Program-made: the position numbers and the translations under genes
Shown: piece after piece, positions 49,749 through 59,084 of the stretch
Numbering within the stretch: the stretch's first letter is position 1
Layout: every line of letters starts with the position of its first letter
The notes under the pieces: generated by a model
Databases searched by the model: none
The model's input: the letters and a program-made list of their open reading frames with translations, nothing else
What the model was told of the DNA's origin: nothing
Origin: Kocuria coralli
GTDB taxonomy: Bacteria > Actinomycetota > Actinomycetes > Actinomycetales > Micrococcaceae
Assembly (NCBI RefSeq): GCF_008831305.1
Contig: NZ_ML708624.1
Span: 20,801 to 84,800, forward strand
Direction: 5' to 3'
DNA length: 64,000 nt

Positions 49749-51173
49749 GTGTTCAAGACACCCGAAGAAGTTATGGCCTTCATCAAGGACGAAGAAGTCG
49801 TTTTCGTCGACATCCGTTTCACCGATCTGCCGGGGGTGCAGCAGCACTTCAACCTGCCCGCCAAGTCGATCGACGACGACTTCTTCGAGAACGGTCAGCT
49901 CTTCGACGGCTCCTCGATCCGCGGTTTCCAGGGCATCGCCGAGTCCGACATGCAGCTGATCCCGGATTCGGCCACCGCCTATGTCGACCCCTACCGGGTC
50001 GAGAAGACCCTGGTGGTCACCTGCTCGATCGTCAACCCCCGTACGGGCGAGCCCTACCACCGCGATCCCCGCGGCGTCTCCGAGCGCGCCGAGGCCTACA
50101 TGGCCTCCACCGGCATCGCCGACATCGCGAACTTCGCCGCCGAGGCCGAGTTCTTCATCTTCGACGACGTCCGTTTCGACGTCCAGCCCCAGGGCTCCTT
50201 CTACGCCGTCGACTCCGAGGAGGCCATCTGGAACTCCGGTCGCCAGGAAGAGGGCGGCAACCTGGGTAACAAGACGGCCACCAAGGGCGGCTACTTCCCG
50301 GTCTCCCCCGTCGACAAGCAGGCCGACCTGCGCGATGCCATCTGCGTCGCCCTGGACGAGGTCGGCCTGGAGGTCGAGCGCTCCCACCACGAGGTCGGCG
50401 GCCCCGGCCAGGCGGAGATCAACTACAAGTTCAACACGCTCGCTCACGCGGCGGACGATCTGCAGAAGTTCAAGTACATCGTCAAGAACACCGCTGACGC
50501 CTTCGGCAAGTCCGCGACCTTCATGCCCAAGCCGATCTTCAACGACAACGGCTCCGGCATGCACTGCCACCAGTCCCTGTGGAAGGGCGGCGAGCCGCTG
50601 TTCTACGACGAGAAGGGCTACGCGGGTCTGTCGGACCTCGCCCGCTGGTACATCGGCGGCCTGCTGGAGCACTCCTCCGCCGTGCTGGCCTTCACCAACC
50701 CGACCGTCAACTCCTACAAGCGCCTGGTCAAGGGCTTCGAGGCCCCGGTCAACATGGTGTACTCGCAGGGCAACCGGTCGGCCGGTATCCGTATCCCGAT
50801 CACCGGCACCAACCCCAAGGCCAAGCGCCTGGAGTTCCGCGCGCCGGATCCCTCCTGCAACCCGTACCTCGCCTTCGCCGCGCAGCTGATGGCCGGCCTG
50901 GACGGTATCCGCAACCGCATCGAGCCGACCGAGCCGATCGACAAGGACCTCTACGAGCTTCCGCCGGAAGAGGCCAAGGACATCAAGAAGGCTCCGGGCT
51001 CCCTGGACGAGGCTCTCGACGCCCTCGAGCAGGATCACGAGTTCCTGCTGGCCGGTGACGTGTTCACCGAGGACCTGATCGAGACCTGGATCACCTACAA
51101 GCGCGAGAACGAGCTCGTACCGCTCTCCGTGGTGCCGCACCCCATGGAGTTCGCCCTCTACTACGGCGTGTGA
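49749..51173 (+). CDS. glnA: glutamine synthetase, type I (main)
   Basis: ATP-dependent amidation of glutamate, central ammonium assimilation; dodecamer. 474 residues. Motifs: [39 protein letters not shown], the ATP loop [17 protein letters not shown], glutamate-binding NRSAGIRIP, and adenylylation site Y402 in [10 protein letters not shown], the target of GlnE encoded 5 kb downstream. GTG start with AAGGAG seven bases before it. It has its own long upstream region with a GlnR-type box and is ended by a strong hairpin at 51211. Confidence 0.98.
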   Translation: MFKTPEEVMAFIKDEEVVFVDIRFTDLPGVQQHFNLPAKSIDDDFFENGQLFDGSSIRGFQGIAESDMQLIPDSATAYVDPYRVEKTLVVTCSIVNPRTGEPYHRDPRGVSERAEAYMASTGIADIANFAAEAEFFIFDDVRFDVQPQGSFYAVDSEEAIWNSGRQEEGGNLGNKTATKGGYFPVSPVDKQADLRDAICVALDEVGLEVERSHHEVGGPGQAEINYKFNTLAHAADDLQKFKYIVKNTADAFGKSATFMPKPIFNDNGSGMHCHQSLWKGGEPLFYDEKGYAGLSDLARWYIGGLLEHSSAVLAFTNPTVNSYKRLVKGFEAPVNMVYSQGNRSAGIRIPITGTNPKAKRLEFRAPDPSCNPYLAFAAQLMAGLDGIRNRIEPTEPIDKDLYELPPEEAKDIKKAPGSLDEALDALEQDHEFLLAGDVFTEDLIETWITYKRENELVPLSVVPHPMEFALYYGV

Positions 51174-51210
51174 GTTCCACGCTCCGGCGTCGTTGAGCCT
51201 GTAAACCCGT

Positions 51211-51257
51211 TGACTCTGGGGTAGAAGTGATCTTGTGTCACTTCTACCCCAGAGTCA
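51211..51257 (+). terminator. glnA terminator
   Basis: Perfect 20-bp stem (TGACTCTGGGGTAGAAGTGA and its complement) with a 7-base loop, 37 bases past the glnA stop; the most AT-rich terminator stem in the window. Confidence 0.85.
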
Positions 51258-51338
51258 TACCGGGGCTCGATCATCCCTCCCGCGCCCTGGGGCGGGTGAA
51301 CTCCACGTCGTCGCAGGACCGGCACGAAAGGACTGACC

Positions 51339-52088
51339 ATGGCCACAGGACCCAAGGAACTGCACGGGGAGACGATCTTCCGTAACGAGGTGTTCCAGAC
51401 CGGGCTCATGGCCGGCCTGCTCGACGGCGTGTACGACGGAGAGATGACCATCGGCGAGTTGCTGGGCCACGGCAATTTCGGGCTCGGCACCTTCGACGGT
51501 CTCGACGGCGAAATGGTGGTCCTGGACGGCGTGGCCTACCAGATGCGCGCCGACGGGTCGATCGAACCCGCCCACCTGACTCAGCGCACGCCGTACGCGG
51601 TGGTCACCAATTTCGTACCGACCATCCAGCGGGAGCTGCCGAACGCGTTGCTGCGCAAGACCGCCTCGCAGGTGCTCGACGAACTCACGGTCTCCCAGAA
51701 CTACATGTACGCGCTGAAGATCACGGGCACGTTCGACTGGATCCGCACCCGCACGGTCATCAAGCAGTCCAAGCCCTACCCCCGCATGGTCGAGGCCACG
51801 GAGAACGAGGACATCCTCCAATTCGACGACATCGACGGCACCATCGTGGGTTTCCGTACGCCCATCTACGAGCAGGGCATCTCCGTGCCCGGTTGCCATG
51901 CCCACTTCATCGACGACTCCCGCGCCCAGGGCGGTCACGTGGTCGACTTCAAGCTGCGCGAGGCCAGCGTGCAGATCTGTCCGGGCACCGAGCTGCGCCT
52001 CCACCTGCCGCTGACGCCGGAGTTCTCCGCCGCCAATCTCTCTCCCGAGGACCTGGCGGAGCAGATCTCCAAGACCGAGAAGCACTGA
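51339..52088 (+). CDS. budA: acetolactate decarboxylase
   Basis: Converts 2-acetolactate to acetoin in the butanediol overflow pathway. 249 residues, normal size. Conserved GLLDGVYDGEMTIGELLGHGNFGLGTFDGLDGEM-type N-terminal region (starting near residue 27), the DELTVSQNYMYALKI block, and zinc-binding histidines in PGCHAHFIDDSRAQGGHVVDF. AAAGGA lies before the ATG. Acetolactate synthase and butanediol dehydrogenase genes are not adjacent, so it must draw on the valine-pathway or another acetolactate synthase. It sits directly behind the glnA terminator, in the segment that interrupts the usual glnA-glnE order. Confidence 0.93.
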   Translation: MATGPKELHGETIFRNEVFQTGLMAGLLDGVYDGEMTIGELLGHGNFGLGTFDGLDGEMVVLDGVAYQMRADGSIEPAHLTQRTPYAVVTNFVPTIQRELPNALLRKTASQVLDELTVSQNYMYALKITGTFDWIRTRTVIKQSKPYPRMVEATENEDILQFDDIDGTIVGFRTPIYEQGISVPGCHAHFIDDSRAQGGHVVDFKLREASVQICPGTELRLHLPLTPEFSAANLSPEDLAEQISKTEKH

Positions 52089-52102
52089 GCCGGAGGCGGC
52101 CT

Positions 52103-52774
52103 TCAGCCCGAGGAGCCGCCGGAGACCACGATCGGGATGATCACTGCCGTCATCATCGCGCTGTTCATCGCCTGAATGGCACGGTCCACGGACTCCCCCG
52201 TCGGCGAGTGCTCGACGACGGCGGCGATCCGTGCTTTCAGCTCCCTGGCGCGCATTCCGCCGGACTCCGCCGCGAGGATTTTCGGAGCGACGCCCAGTGC
52301 CTGCAGGACCGACAGCAGCGTAGCGTCAGCCGGGGTGGGCGCCGAGGCGCCCGCCAGCACCGCCGCGAGGCGCCCGCGCAGTTCTCGTTCGGGCCTCGAG
52401 TCGGCCTCGGGGGTCCGCGGCTTCCCCAGGCCGAGCATGGTGCGGTCGCCGAGGGAGAGCACGCCCTTCTGCACGAGCGATGCGACCACGACCTCCTCCG
52501 GGTTCAGCCTCGACGAGGTGACGAGACGGTCGAGTCGCTTCCCGCTGTGGGAGGCGAGGCGATCGAGTCCGAAATCCAGCACCGGGTCGCCGGTCGGTGT
52601 CGTGGTGCCCACCGTGACCCGCGGACGTTTCTCCTCCGTCAGCGCCACCCTGCCCGCGAGCACCAGGTCGGCGATGAGCGCGGCGCTCAGGCCGTATCCG
52701 CGCTGGGTGCCCGGCCTCTCCGGTGTGCCGGTGTCCTTGGTCAGGAGCAGGTAGAGCTCCTCTGCGATCAACAT
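52103..52774 (-). CDS. GPP34 (GOLPH3-like) family protein
   Basis: 223 residues. The N-terminus MLIAEELYLLLTKDTGTPE, then LSAALIADLVLAGRVAL, DPVLDFGLDRLAS and LVQKGVLSLGDRTMLGLG follow the GPP34 domain of eukaryotic GOLPH3/Vps74, which binds PI4P in the Golgi; in Actinobacteria such proteins occur widely with unknown roles, often near membrane-related genes. No signal peptide; the final residues TAVIIPIVVSG are hydrophobic and may touch the membrane. GAGAGGA precedes the ATG. It converges on budA with 14 bases between stops. Confidence 0.85.
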   Translation of the reverse strand: MLIAEELYLLLTKDTGTPERPGTQRGYGLSAALIADLVLAGRVALTEEKRPRVTVGTTTPTGDPVLDFGLDRLASHSGKRLDRLVTSSRLNPEEVVVASLVQKGVLSLGDRTMLGLGKPRTPEADSRPERELRGRLAAVLAGASAPTPADATLLSVLQALGVAPKILAAESGGMRARELKARIAAVVEHSPTGESVDRAIQAMNSAMMTAVIIPIVVSGGSSG

Positions 52775-52874
52775 GGGATTCCTCTCCCCTACGGCTCCTG
52801 CGTGGTCGGTGTTCCCCTTCTAAGCTAGCCCTGACGGCCCGGCAGCAGCTCCGTCTCGAGGGTGATATTGACTG

Positions 52875-52919
52875 AGGGCCGGCATCCAGCAGTAGGAGTA
52901 CGTACTGGATGCCGGCCCT
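52875..52919 (-). terminator. terminator of the DUF4097 operon
   Basis: Perfect 15-bp stem (AGGGCCGGCATCCAG and complement) with a 15-base loop, 24 bases past the DUF4097 stop. Confidence 0.7.
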
Positions 52920-52942
52920 TCCAGCCTCGGGATGACTCCGTC

Positions 52943-53773
52943 TCAGGCGCCGGGGCGGAGGAAGATCTCGCCCGCCGAGACGTCGGCCTCGACCACATGG
53001 GAGCTGTCGGAGGCGACGTCCAGGTCGTTCACCACGTCGCCGACCGCCGATCGGGCGGTCACATCGTAGGTGCCCTCCGGCAGCGTGAGATCCGCTGTGC
53101 CGACGGCGACGTCGACGCCCACGCGGTTCGGGGCCGACCCGCTGAGCTGCGCGATCACCTCGCCCGCGGAGACCTCGAACGCGGCCTCCGTCACGCTCTC
53201 CACATCGACGTCGGCCGTCCCTGCTCCGACGCTCACGCTGAGCATGCGCGCTGCACCGTTCACGAAGGCCTCGCCCGCGCCGACCTGTACGTCGAGATCG
53301 CGGAAATCACCGTCCACCGTCACCGTTCCGGCACCCGAATCGATCCCGGCGTCGAGCGAGCCGTCGTTCAGCTGCTCCGGGAGCGTCAGCACGGTCGCAC
53401 GCCCCTCCTCGCCGCAGAACCCGAAGATGCACCAGTTACCGAACGGCCGGCCGTGGCGTTGGAGCACGAGCTCGTCGTCCTCCCGCTCCAGTGTCCACCG
53501 ACCCTGGCGATCGGGTCCGCCCGAGGTGAGCGTCGCTTCCTGCACGTCGCCGAACTCGACGGTCAGCCAGGTGGCTCCTGAATCCACGTCGATCGCCGTG
53601 ATCCCAGTGGCGTCGGCGCTCTGCACAGGGGAGGGGTCTCCGCCAGCGGTGAGAGTGCCAGCGGTCGCAATGGCGGCCGTGGTCCCGGCCGCGAGCAGCA
53701 CGATGCCGCCTGCGACCGCTGTGATGATCGCGGCGGGCTTCGCCGCCGGGTTCTTCGTCCTCGTCGTCTTCAT
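52943..53773 (-). CDS. DUF4097 membrane-anchored beta-repeat protein
   Basis: 276 residues. One N-terminal transmembrane helix at about 14-40 (AIITAVAGGIVLLAAGTTAA), no lipobox; the external part is a series of short beta strands with recurring V-x-V-G-A-G-x-A/V units (SGAGTVTVDGDF, QVGAGEAFVNGA, SVGAGTADVDVE), typical of the DUF4097 adhesin-like beta-solenoid. A C-x4-C pair (CIFGFC) may form a disulfide. The start overlaps the response-regulator stop by ATGA, so it is the third gene of the histidine kinase operon. Members adjoining LiaRS-type systems are thought to be sensors or outputs of envelope stress; the role here is inferred. Confidence 0.85.
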   Translation of the reverse strand: MKTTRTKNPAAKPAAIITAVAGGIVLLAAGTTAAIATAGTLTAGGDPSPVQSADATGITAIDVDSGATWLTVEFGDVQEATLTSGGPDRQGRWTLEREDDELVLQRHGRPFGNWCIFGFCGEEGRATVLTLPEQLNDGSLDAGIDSGAGTVTVDGDFRDLDVQVGAGEAFVNGAARMLSVSVGAGTADVDVESVTEAAFEVSAGEVIAQLSGSAPNRVGVDVAVGTADLTLPEGTYDVTARSAVGDVVNDLDVASDSSHVVEADVSAGEIFLRPGA

Positions 53774-54492
53774 CGTTCCGCTCCTGACTGTGTCCGATCC
53801 TGGGGTGCCGGCTGTTGGGCCGATGGACGGTAGGGCTCCTGCCCGCCGCTGTTGCCGATATGCGCCAGTGTGGCCAGTACGCGTCGGTTGCCCGTCTCGT
53901 CGTTCACCAGGCCGAGTTTCTGGAAGATCGCCGTGATGTGCTTCTCGACGCTTGCCTCCGAGAGGAAGAGCAGGGCGGCGATCGCCTGGTTGGACTTTCC
54001 CTCGGCGAGCGCGGCGAGCACCGTGCGTTCCCGGTCGGTCAGCGTTCGCATCCGGTCGTCCTGGCTCCGCCGTGTCAGCAGCTGCGACACAACCTCGGGA
54101 TCGAGTACGCTCGCGCCCCTGGCGATGCGCTCGAGCGAGTCGACGAACTCGGAGACGTCGGCGACGCGGTCCTTGAGGAGATATCCGAAGGCCCCGCCCG
54201 CTGCTGCGATCAGATCGCTCGCGTAGCGTTCCTCCACGTACTGGGAGAGGACGAGGATGGGCAGCTGCGGTCGTCCGCGGCGAAGGGCGAGAGCCGCGCG
54301 GATGCCCTCGTCGCTGAATGTCGGCGGCAGGCGCACGTCGAGGATGCAGAGTTCTGGATCGGTGCGCGCGACCTCCTCGGAGAGCGTAGTCGCGTCGGGA
54401 AGCGCCGAGACCGTCTCGTGCCCGGCGTGAGCCAGGAGGCGTACGAGCCCCTCGCGGAGCAGTACCGAGTCTTCACAGATCAGGATGCGCAT
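53770..54492 (-). CDS. LuxR/NarL-type response regulator
   Basis: 240 residues. Receiver domain 1-125 with acidic pocket E7/D8, phospho-acceptor D52 in ILDVRLPP and K in YLLKDRVADVSEF; C-terminal LuxR helix-turn-helix at about 152-197 (LTDRERTVLAALAEGKSNQA, then LSEASVEKHITAIFQKLGL). A charged Gln/Pro-rich tail of about 35 residues follows. ATG at 54492 lies inside the end of the kinase gene (13-base overlap) and its stop overlaps the DUF4097 start, so the three genes are translationally coupled. Probably activates its own operon. Confidence 0.93.
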   Translation of the reverse strand: MRILICEDSVLLREGLVRLLAHAGHETVSALPDATTLSEEVARTDPELCILDVRLPPTFSDEGIRAALALRRGRPQLPILVLSQYVEERYASDLIAAAGGAFGYLLKDRVADVSEFVDSLERIARGASVLDPEVVSQLLTRRSQDDRMRTLTDRERTVLAALAEGKSNQAIAALLFLSEASVEKHITAIFQKLGLVNDETGNRRVLATLAHIGNSGGQEPYRPSAQQPAPQDRTQSGAER

Positions 54493-55775
54493 GGCACGCT
54501 CACCTCCACAGCAGTCGGGCCGCCCTGCGGGCTGTCGATCCGGATGGTGCCGCCCGCGGCGAGCACGCGGTTCGAGATGCCCTCGAGGCCCCCGCCGGGC
54601 AGGGGCGTCGCACCGCCGATGCCGTTGTCCTCGACCCGTGCCCACAATGCGCCATGCTGCGCCGTGCCGCTGGCGTCTGTCGGTGCCACCTCGCGGAGCC
54701 GCACCACCACCCGGCATTCGCTGGCACGGGAGTGCTTCGCGGCGTTCGTGAGTGCCTCGGCGATCACGAAGTAGACGGCGGCCTCGGCATCCCGGCCGCA
54801 GCGGCGGTCCAGTCGCACGTCGAGCTGGATGGGAATGTGCGACCGCCCGGCCAGCGCGGAGAGCGCCGCGTCGAGTCCGCGGTCGTCGAGCACCGAGGCG
54901 TGGATGCCACGAGCCAGCTGCCGCAGCTCCGTGATCGCTGCCTTCGTGGAGGTGTGCGCCTCCCCGATGAGCGCCTTCGCGGCCGCCGGGTCGCGGTCGA
55001 TCTCTTGCTGGGCGAGACCCAGGGTCATGCCGACCGACACGAGCCGCGGCTGGACGCCGTCGTGCAGATCGCGCTCGATACGGGTGCGTTCCAGATCGGC
55101 GGCCCGCACCGCGCCCTCGCGCTGCTCGTCGGATGCTCTCGCGTGCGCGGTCAGCGTTGCGGCGCGCGCCTGCCAGCCGATGATGCCGCAGCTGATCGCG
55201 CGATGGGCGAGGGCCAGCAGCACGATCACGGCTGGGAAGAGGACCGCGCCGGCGATCCCCAGCGCTAGGGCGCTGACCGGTATGACGTCGGTGAAGAAGG
55301 CGGCGGTGACGTATTCACGGTCCGTGGCCGCGGCGATGATGCCGCCGACCGACCAGATGAACGCCTGCACCATGCCGAGCACCACGACGCCCAGGGTGCT
55401 CGCGGTGGCGAAGTTCGCCACCGACGCCCACACGCGGCCGTCGACTGCCTGCCTGCCGAGCGTTCGCAGGTAGCCGCCGAAGCCCGGCTGCTCGACCGGA
55501 CGCAGGCGGAGCGGGGGGACATCGAGCCCGTACAGGCCGCTGACCCGTGCCGTCTCGAACCAGGCGATGCCGAAGAGGGCGTACACGAGGCCGGCGAGCA
55601 CTACGAGGCCGATACCGAGCACGAAGACCAGGGCGATGCCCGCCCCGAGGATTCCGAGCAGGGTGCCGACGAGTGCCCAGCCGACGAGACCGAGGGCGGC
55701 GAGGTGAAGGATGGTGAGCGCGAGACGCAGCGGCGGTCTCGTCAGCCGCTGCGTAGGGTCGTCTGAGGTGGTCAT
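54480..55775 (-). CDS. sensor histidine kinase, HisKA_3 family
   Basis: 431 residues. Membrane part 15-200: helices at about 18-45, 46-70, 125-148 and 165-190, arranged like the PF13796-type putative sensor domain. Dimerisation/phospho-acceptor helix with H238 in ERTRIERDLHDGVQPRLVS, then HATPase_c with N344 in EALTNAAKHS, VEDNGIGG and LPGGGLEGISNRV. NarL-family kinase partner of the downstream regulator. TAGTTT six bases before the ATG indicates a leaderless message. First gene of the kinase-regulator-DUF4097 operon; a cell-envelope signal is likely, as in LiaS/VraS relatives, but not shown. Confidence 0.92.
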   Translation of the reverse strand: MTTSDDPTQRLTRPPLRLALTILHLAALGLVGWALVGTLLGILGAGIALVFVLGIGLVVLAGLVYALFGIAWFETARVSGLYGLDVPPLRLRPVEQPGFGGYLRTLGRQAVDGRVWASVANFATASTLGVVVLGMVQAFIWSVGGIIAAATDREYVTAAFFTDVIPVSALALGIAGAVLFPAVIVLLALAHRAISCGIIGWQARAATLTAHARASDEQREGAVRAADLERTRIERDLHDGVQPRLVSVGMTLGLAQQEIDRDPAAAKALIGEAHTSTKAAITELRQLARGIHASVLDDRGLDAALSALAGRSHIPIQLDVRLDRRCGRDAEAAVYFVIAEALTNAAKHSRASECRVVVRLREVAPTDASGTAQHGALWARVEDNGIGGATPLPGGGLEGISNRVLAAGGTIRIDSPQGGPTAVEVSVPCAS

Positions 55776-55781
55776 GCCTCT

Positions 55782-55787
55782 AAACTA
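55782..55787 (-). promoter_or_regulatory. -10 element of the histidine kinase operon (leaderless)
   Basis: TAGTTT on the minus strand, six bases before ATG 55775. Confidence 0.45.
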
Positions 55788-55864
55788 CGGCGCGCCCGTA
55801 CCCCCGGACATGTGGGAAACCGGAGCGCTTCTTCGGGTTATCCCGAATGAGGCGGGACAGCTTT

Positions 55865-58800
55865 CTAGGCGCCGTAGAACAGTCTCTCGAAGACCGCCCG
55901 GGCGTGCCGGGTGATCCTCAGGTAGTCGTCCTCCAGGGCCTCGGAGTTGCCCGGTGCGTACCCGCACCAGCGGGCCACCGCCTCCATGTCCAGCCCGCTC
56001 CTGGGCAGGGTGTCGGAGGTCCTGCCGGTGCGCAGCACGTTGTAGTTGCGGATGGCGGTACACAGGCGCCATGCCCTGGAAAGGGCCTCCGCATCGGCCG
56101 CGTCGAGCAGGCCCTCCTCCACGGCGACCCTGAGGGTGGCCAGGGTGCCCGTGGTCCGCAGCCCCGGGTGCTCGTGGGCGTACTGCAGCTGCAAGGTCTG
56201 GGCCAGCCACTCCACGTCCGACAGGCCGCCGCGGCCCAGCTTCAGATGGCGGGTGGGATCCGTCCCGCGCGGCAGGCGCTCGTTCTCCACGCGAGCTTTC
56301 ATGCGCCGGATGTCGTTGAGCTGCCGATCGGTGAACTCGGCCGGGTACCGGTGCGGATCGATCACGTCCAGGAAGGCCTCGCTGACCACGTTGGACCCGG
56401 CCATGGGCCTGGCTCTGGTCAGCGCCTGGAACTCCCAGGTGGCCGCCCAGCGGTCGTAGTACTCGCGGTAGGAGTCCACGGAGCGCACCATCGCGCCCTG
56501 CTTGCCCTCCGGCCGAAGGTCGTTGTCGATCTCGAGGGGCCGCTCCGCCACGATGGCGGGGGTGCACGGGGCCTTGAGGAGCTGGACCATACGCTGCAGG
56601 ACCCGGTGGGCCTGGTCCGAGGCGGACTGCTCGGCGCTGCGCACGGTCCCGTCGGCGCCGGGCTCGGGGTCGGTCACCTGGACCTCACCGTCGTCGACCG
56701 CGCGGTGGCCGTGGACGTGGCCGCCGCTGCAGCGATCGTAGACGTAGATGACGTCCGCATCGGATCCGTAGCCGATCTCACGCCCGCCCTGGCGGCCCAT
56801 AGCGACCACCAGGACGTCCGCTCGGCAGCCTTCGGCGTTGTGGACGTAGATCTCCCGCTCGGCGACGTGCAGCGCGCCCAGGACGGTCGCCCGGTCGATA
56901 TCGGAGAGCGCCTCCACGACCCGGTCCACATCGAGCAGGCCGCAGGCATCGCCCAGGGCGACCCGCACCACCTCGCGGCGGCGCATGAGGCGGATCATGC
57001 GGATGGCCTCGTGCGCATCGGCGTGGCGGTCCATCTGCGCCTTGATCTCGCCCCACAGGTTCTCGAAACTGCGCGGTACGAGATCTTCGTCCTTACCCAG
57101 CCAGGCCACGGCCTCGGGCAGGTTCTCCAGCGAATCCGTGATGTACCGCGACGAGGCGAGTATCTGGCAGAGCCGTTCGGCGGCGGTGTTGGAGTCCCGC
57201 AGCATCCGCAGGTACCACGGCGTGTTCCCCAGGGCCTCGGAGACGCGGCGGAAGCCGAGCAGGCCTGCGTCGGCGTCGACCCCCTGGGCGATCCATTCGA
57301 GCAGGACGGGAAGCAGGGTCCGCAGGATCTCGGCGCGCCGGTTCACCCCCTTGGTCAGGGCCTCGAGGTGACGATGGGCGGCGCGGGGGTCGCGGTAGCC
57401 CAGCGCCTCGAGACGGTCGCGGACCTGCTCGTCCGTGAGCTCCACGCCGTCCAGGGAGGTGTGCGACAACGCCGCGAGCAAAGGACGGTAGAAGATCTTC
57501 TCGTGCATGCCCCTGACCTGGCGCTGCACTTTGTGCCATTGGTCCACGAGTGCATCGCCGCTCACTCGCTGGGCCTCGTCCGGGGCCTGCATGGCCACCG
57601 CGATCACCGCCAGTTCGCCCTTGCTGGTGGGCATCAGGTGGGTCCGGCGGAGCCGGAACAGCTGGATCCGGTGCTCCAAGAGCCTCAGCCAGCGGTAGTG
57701 GGCGTTGAACTGCTCGGCGTCGCGCCGGGCGATGTACCCGCACTCGGAGAGCGCCTGCAGGGACAGGGTGGTCGCCTGGGTGCGCACTCGCTCGTCGCTG
57801 TGCCCGTGCACCAGTTGCAGGAGCTGGACCGTGAACTCGACATCCCTGAGGCCCCCGGGGCCCAGCTTGATCTGCCGGCCCCGTTCGTCGGCGGGGATGT
57901 TGTCGGTGACCCTGCGGCGCATGGCCTGGACGGACTCCACGAAACCCTCGCGCTGCGAGGACTGCCATACGAAGGGCATGATCGCCTCCGCGTACCGCTC
58001 CCCCAGGTCCCGGTCGCCGGCGATGGGCCGGGCCTTGAGCAGCGCCTGGAACTCCCAGGACTTCGCCCACTTCTTGTAGTAGCGCACGTGCGAGTCGACG
58101 GTCCGCGACAGCGGACCATCCTTGCCTTCGGGGCGCAGGTTGGCATCCAGTTCCCAGAGCGGCGGCTCCGGCGCCGACGCCATCACGGCCCTCGCCGTCC
58201 CGGAGGCCAGCTTGCCTGCGATGACGGCGATACGGTCCTCGTCGACGTCGCTATCGCCAGGGTTGGAACCGGAATCGGAACCGGCGTCGGCCTCTGCCGG
58301 GGGCAGGAGGTCGTGGACGTAGATCACATCAACGTCGGAGATGTAGTTCAGTTCCCGGGCACCGCACTTGCCCATGCCGATCACGGCCAGGCCGACGCGC
58401 CGCACGAGGTCTGCCTCCTCGCCCTCCGCGCCGTCGATCGCCTCGGCCCGTGAGACGGCCAGAGCCGCGTCGATGGCCGCGGCTGCTAGGTCCGCGAGCT
58501 GGCGGCCCACCGCGGGGACCTCGTCGACAGGGCTGATCGAGCCGAGGTCCTGCAGGGCGATCCTGGTCAGCTGCCGCCGGTAGGCCACTCGTAGCGCCTG
58601 CTGGGCCTCCGTGCCCGAGATCCCCGCCACGGGGACCCGGGACTCCTCCTCGGCCTGGACTGCTCGCAGCAGCTCGCCGCGCAGTTCCGCGGCGGGAATC
58701 TCCGCCGGTTCCGCTGGAAGGGGCCGGTCCACGAGATCCAGGTTCTGCGGATGGCGGATGAGGAACTCCCCCAGCGCCTCCGAAGCCCCCAGCAACCGGA

Positions 58801-59083
58801 TCAGGGGCAGCGCCTCGTCCAGCGTGCCCTTGACGTATCTGTCGGCGTCGGGCCGTGCCTCGATCAAGCGGACCAGGGAGCGCACCGCGGTGTCGGGCGA
58901 GGCGGCGTAGAGCTCGAGCGCCTTGAGCAGGAGGTCGAGATCGGCCGCCGCCAGTTCCGGGAAACCCAGCCACCGGCGCGCGTTCTTCACATCGGCGAAG
59001 CCGACGCGGATCAGTCGGCCGTCGGACAGTCCCTCGACGGTGGTCTTCTCGGTGGTCGAGGTCCCGGGTGCCGCGGCGGCCAT
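55865..59083 (-). CDS. glnE: bifunctional glutamine synthetase adenylyltransferase/adenylyl-removing enzyme
   Basis: Adenylylates and de-adenylylates glutamine synthetase (Y402 of GlnA), tuning ammonium assimilation. 1072 residues, slightly above the usual 950-1000. Two nucleotidyltransferase domains: N-terminal with NYISDVDVIYVHD (S249-D252) and C-terminal with GYGSDADVIYVYD (G773-D777); each is followed by a helical GlnD-UR_UTase-like region (LGPGGLRDVEFTVQLLQLVH and LGRGGLSDVEWLAQTLQLQY). An Asp/Ser/Gly-rich insertion (about 262-280) follows the first active site. ATG one base after the glnA2 stop, so the two genes form an operon. Confidence 0.96.
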   Translation of the reverse strand: MAAAAPGTSTTEKTTVEGLSDGRLIRVGFADVKNARRWLGFPELAAADLDLLLKALELYAASPDTAVRSLVRLIEARPDADRYVKGTLDEALPLIRLLGASEALGEFLIRHPQNLDLVDRPLPAEPAEIPAAELRGELLRAVQAEEESRVPVAGISGTEAQQALRVAYRRQLTRIALQDLGSISPVDEVPAVGRQLADLAAAAIDAALAVSRAEAIDGAEGEEADLVRRVGLAVIGMGKCGARELNYISDVDVIYVHDLLPPAEADAGSDSGSNPGDSDVDEDRIAVIAGKLASGTARAVMASAPEPPLWELDANLRPEGKDGPLSRTVDSHVRYYKKWAKSWEFQALLKARPIAGDRDLGERYAEAIMPFVWQSSQREGFVESVQAMRRRVTDNIPADERGRQIKLGPGGLRDVEFTVQLLQLVHGHSDERVRTQATTLSLQALSECGYIARRDAEQFNAHYRWLRLLEHRIQLFRLRRTHLMPTSKGELAVIAVAMQAPDEAQRVSGDALVDQWHKVQRQVRGMHEKIFYRPLLAALSHTSLDGVELTDEQVRDRLEALGYRDPRAAHRHLEALTKGVNRRAEILRTLLPVLLEWIAQGVDADAGLLGFRRVSEALGNTPWYLRMLRDSNTAAERLCQILASSRYITDSLENLPEAVAWLGKDEDLVPRSFENLWGEIKAQMDRHADAHEAIRMIRLMRRREVVRVALGDACGLLDVDRVVEALSDIDRATVLGALHVAEREIYVHNAEGCRADVLVVAMGRQGGREIGYGSDADVIYVYDRCSGGHVHGHRAVDDGEVQVTDPEPGADGTVRSAEQSASDQAHRVLQRMVQLLKAPCTPAIVAERPLEIDNDLRPEGKQGAMVRSVDSYREYYDRWAATWEFQALTRARPMAGSNVVSEAFLDVIDPHRYPAEFTDRQLNDIRRMKARVENERLPRGTDPTRHLKLGRGGLSDVEWLAQTLQLQYAHEHPGLRTTGTLATLRVAVEEGLLDAADAEALSRAWRLCTAIRNYNVLRTGRTSDTLPRSGLDMEAVARWCGYAPGNSEALEDDYLRITRHARAVFERLFYGA

Positions 59084-59084
59084 C

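Noticed and set aside
55847..58453. 868-codon plus-strand frame
   Set aside because: Antisense shadow of glnE.
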